This document shows positions 14,314-15,171 of a stretch of DNA of 15,171 nucleotides, in pieces. The notes beneath the pieces were generated by a model, which had not been told where the DNA came from, made no database searches, and worked only from the letters and a program-made list of their open reading frames with translations. How positions within the stretch are numbered: position 1 is the first letter of the stretch; every line of letters starts with the position of its first letter. A program made the position numbers and the translations under genes. The stretch covers positions 1-15,171 of the forward strand of contig JBDTQB010000088.1 of NCBI GenBank assembly GCA_039932395.1. The letters are read 5' to 3'. The stretch is from JAGNNV01 sp039932395 (GTDB taxonomy: Bacteria; Acidobacteriota; Vicinamibacteria; Fen-336; JAGNNV01).

Positions 14314-14334
14314 ACGGTTGGGAGATCCAACCGT
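14314..14334. promoter_or_regulatory. Perfect 8-bp inverted repeat in a divergent promoter region
   Basis: ACGGTTGG (14314-14321) and CCAACCGT (14327-14334) form an exact inverted repeat with a 5-base spacer, 41 bp before the start of the small lipoprotein gene. It could be an operator for that gene or a 5'-leader hairpin. Nothing else recognisable lies in 14274-14510; no clear -10/-35 pair was found. Confidence 0.4.
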
Positions 14335-14510
14335 GGGCAGATCGTAGATGACCAACGTTCGGCTCACGCGGGCTCTGTGACGCTTAACGGGGTGTGACAG
14401 GGATCCGCGTCCGGCAGGCGCTTGGAGCGCTCGTCACGATCAGACGCTGTGGCCGGTGATATGTTGCGCCTCGCCCCGCCGCAACGACGGGCGCCAATTC
14501 CGAGGCTCGA

Positions 14511-15171
14511 ATGAAGATCACCCGAACCCTGTTCGCCCTGACGGCGCTCGCCGGTGTCGCCGGCATCGCCATCTCTCAGGAGCGCGAAGACCGCACCCTG
14601 CTTTCTCAGACTCAGATGACATCCATCATCAATGAGGTGTCGGGCGAGCGCGCGATGCACCACGTGCTCGAGCTGGTTCCCTACCAACGTGTGCGTCCGC
14701 CGTCTGAGTACAACGCGCCCTATCGTGAAAGCCGCGTGATGGCGGACTTCGCGAAGGAGTATGGATTCAGCAACGTCGCGATCGAGACCTACGGAACGCC
14801 GACGAAAGCCTGGCAGCCAACGCAGGGCGAGCTTTGGATGATGTCGCCAAAGAACATCAAGCTCTTCGATATCCATGATCTCGTTCTCGCGCTGGCTTCG
14901 ATCAACGCCAACGGCGACCTCACCGCCGATTTGGTGGACGTGGCCGCGGGCCGGGCGCAGGACTTCGAAGGCAAGGATGTCAAGGGCAAGTTCGTTCTGT
15001 CGTCGGGCTCCACCGCCGCCACGTATCAGCAGGCGGTTCAGCGTGGCGCGATTGGCGTGCTCGGCATCAGCGCGATTGGTTATCAGCGCGCGGTCGACTT
15101 CCCCACTCAGATCGTCTCGTCCAACGTGAATGCCCAGCCGGGCACCGTCGCCTGGTCGGTCACTCCTGAGG
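14511..15171 (+). CDS. Secreted M28-family peptidase, N-terminal part (runs off window)
   Basis: The first 220 codons are present and the frame is open to the window's end. The start MKITRTLFALTALAGVAG is a signal peptide, so the protein is exported. Residues 33-110 contain VSGERAMHHVLELVPYQR and SEYNAPYRESRVMADFAKEYGF, the helical lead-in of M28 zinc peptidases with a protease-associated (PA) insert. The PA-like part covers about 140-205: GKDVKGKFVLSSGS, then YQQAVQRGAIGVLGIS, the usual 'channel a gift of backbone through a closing lid' region of PA domains. Family enzymes remove N-terminal amino acids with a two-zinc site; the zinc ligands lie beyond the window, so activity cannot be judged. 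The ATG at 14511 is supported by GAGG at 14502-14505 with a 5-base spacer. Confidence 0.85.
   Translation, partial: MKITRTLFALTALAGVAGIAISQEREDRTLLSQTQMTSIINEVSGERAMHHVLELVPYQRVRPPSEYNAPYRESRVMADFAKEYGFSNVAIETYGTPTKAWQPTQGELWMMSPKNIKLFDIHDLVLALASINANGDLTADLVDVAAGRAQDFEGKDVKGKFVLSSGSTAATYQQAVQRGAIGVLGISAIGYQRAVDFPTQIVSSNVNAQPGTVAWSVTPE

Overview
The window is GC-rich, gene-dense bacterial chromosome. It encodes a type I signal peptidase, several proteins with classical signal peptides and two lipoproteins with LAAC lipoboxes, which fits a Gram-negative (diderm) organism. The mix of genes (NrfJ-like OB-fold lipoprotein, TMEM175 channel, secreted M28 peptidase, D-aminoacylase-type amidohydrolase, DUF4442) would suit Acidobacteriota or a related phylum, but there is no rRNA or other marker gene, so this is only a guess. 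No tRNA, rRNA, CRISPR array or transposase gene was recognised.

Layout. (1) Positions 1-3191, minus strand: a tight gene run read from right to left: signal peptidase I, a GT4 glycosyltransferase, a two-helix membrane protein of unknown function, a small cysteine-rich protein with a disordered tail, and the first codons of a second GT4 glycosyltransferase that leaves the window. It looks like a cell-surface or exopolysaccharide operon. (2) 3302-4698, plus strand: a TMEM175-type potassium channel and an unrecognised membrane protein. (3) 4695-7043, minus strand: a full-length Clp/Hsp100-type double AAA+ protein in which both ATPase modules have lost key catalytic residues. (4) 7123-9113, plus strand: a DUF4442 hotdog-like protein overlapping an exported amidohydrolase of the N-acyl-D-amino-acid deacylase family. 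(5) 9136-10049: a MarR regulator divergent from a small cupin, with a dense cluster of GTCAAG half-sites and an inverted repeat between them. (6) 10066-12039: an exported NTF2-like protein, MobA (molybdenum cofactor guanylyltransferase) and a double OB-fold lipoprotein. (7) 12200-12364: a 165-bp near-perfectly symmetrical hairpin element with 40-bp terminal inverted repeats bounded by TA dinucleotides, probably a MITE; its right end supplies the stop codon of the next gene. (8) 12362-15171: a quinone oxidoreductase, a 331-bp gap with a possible gene remnant, a small lipoprotein and the N-terminal part of an M28 peptidase.

Genes are packed closely and often converge with 3-22 bp between stop codons, or even overlapping stops (4695-4698). 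The most notable items are the pseudo-Clp protein, the MITE-like element in a stop codon, and the MarR/cupin operator region.
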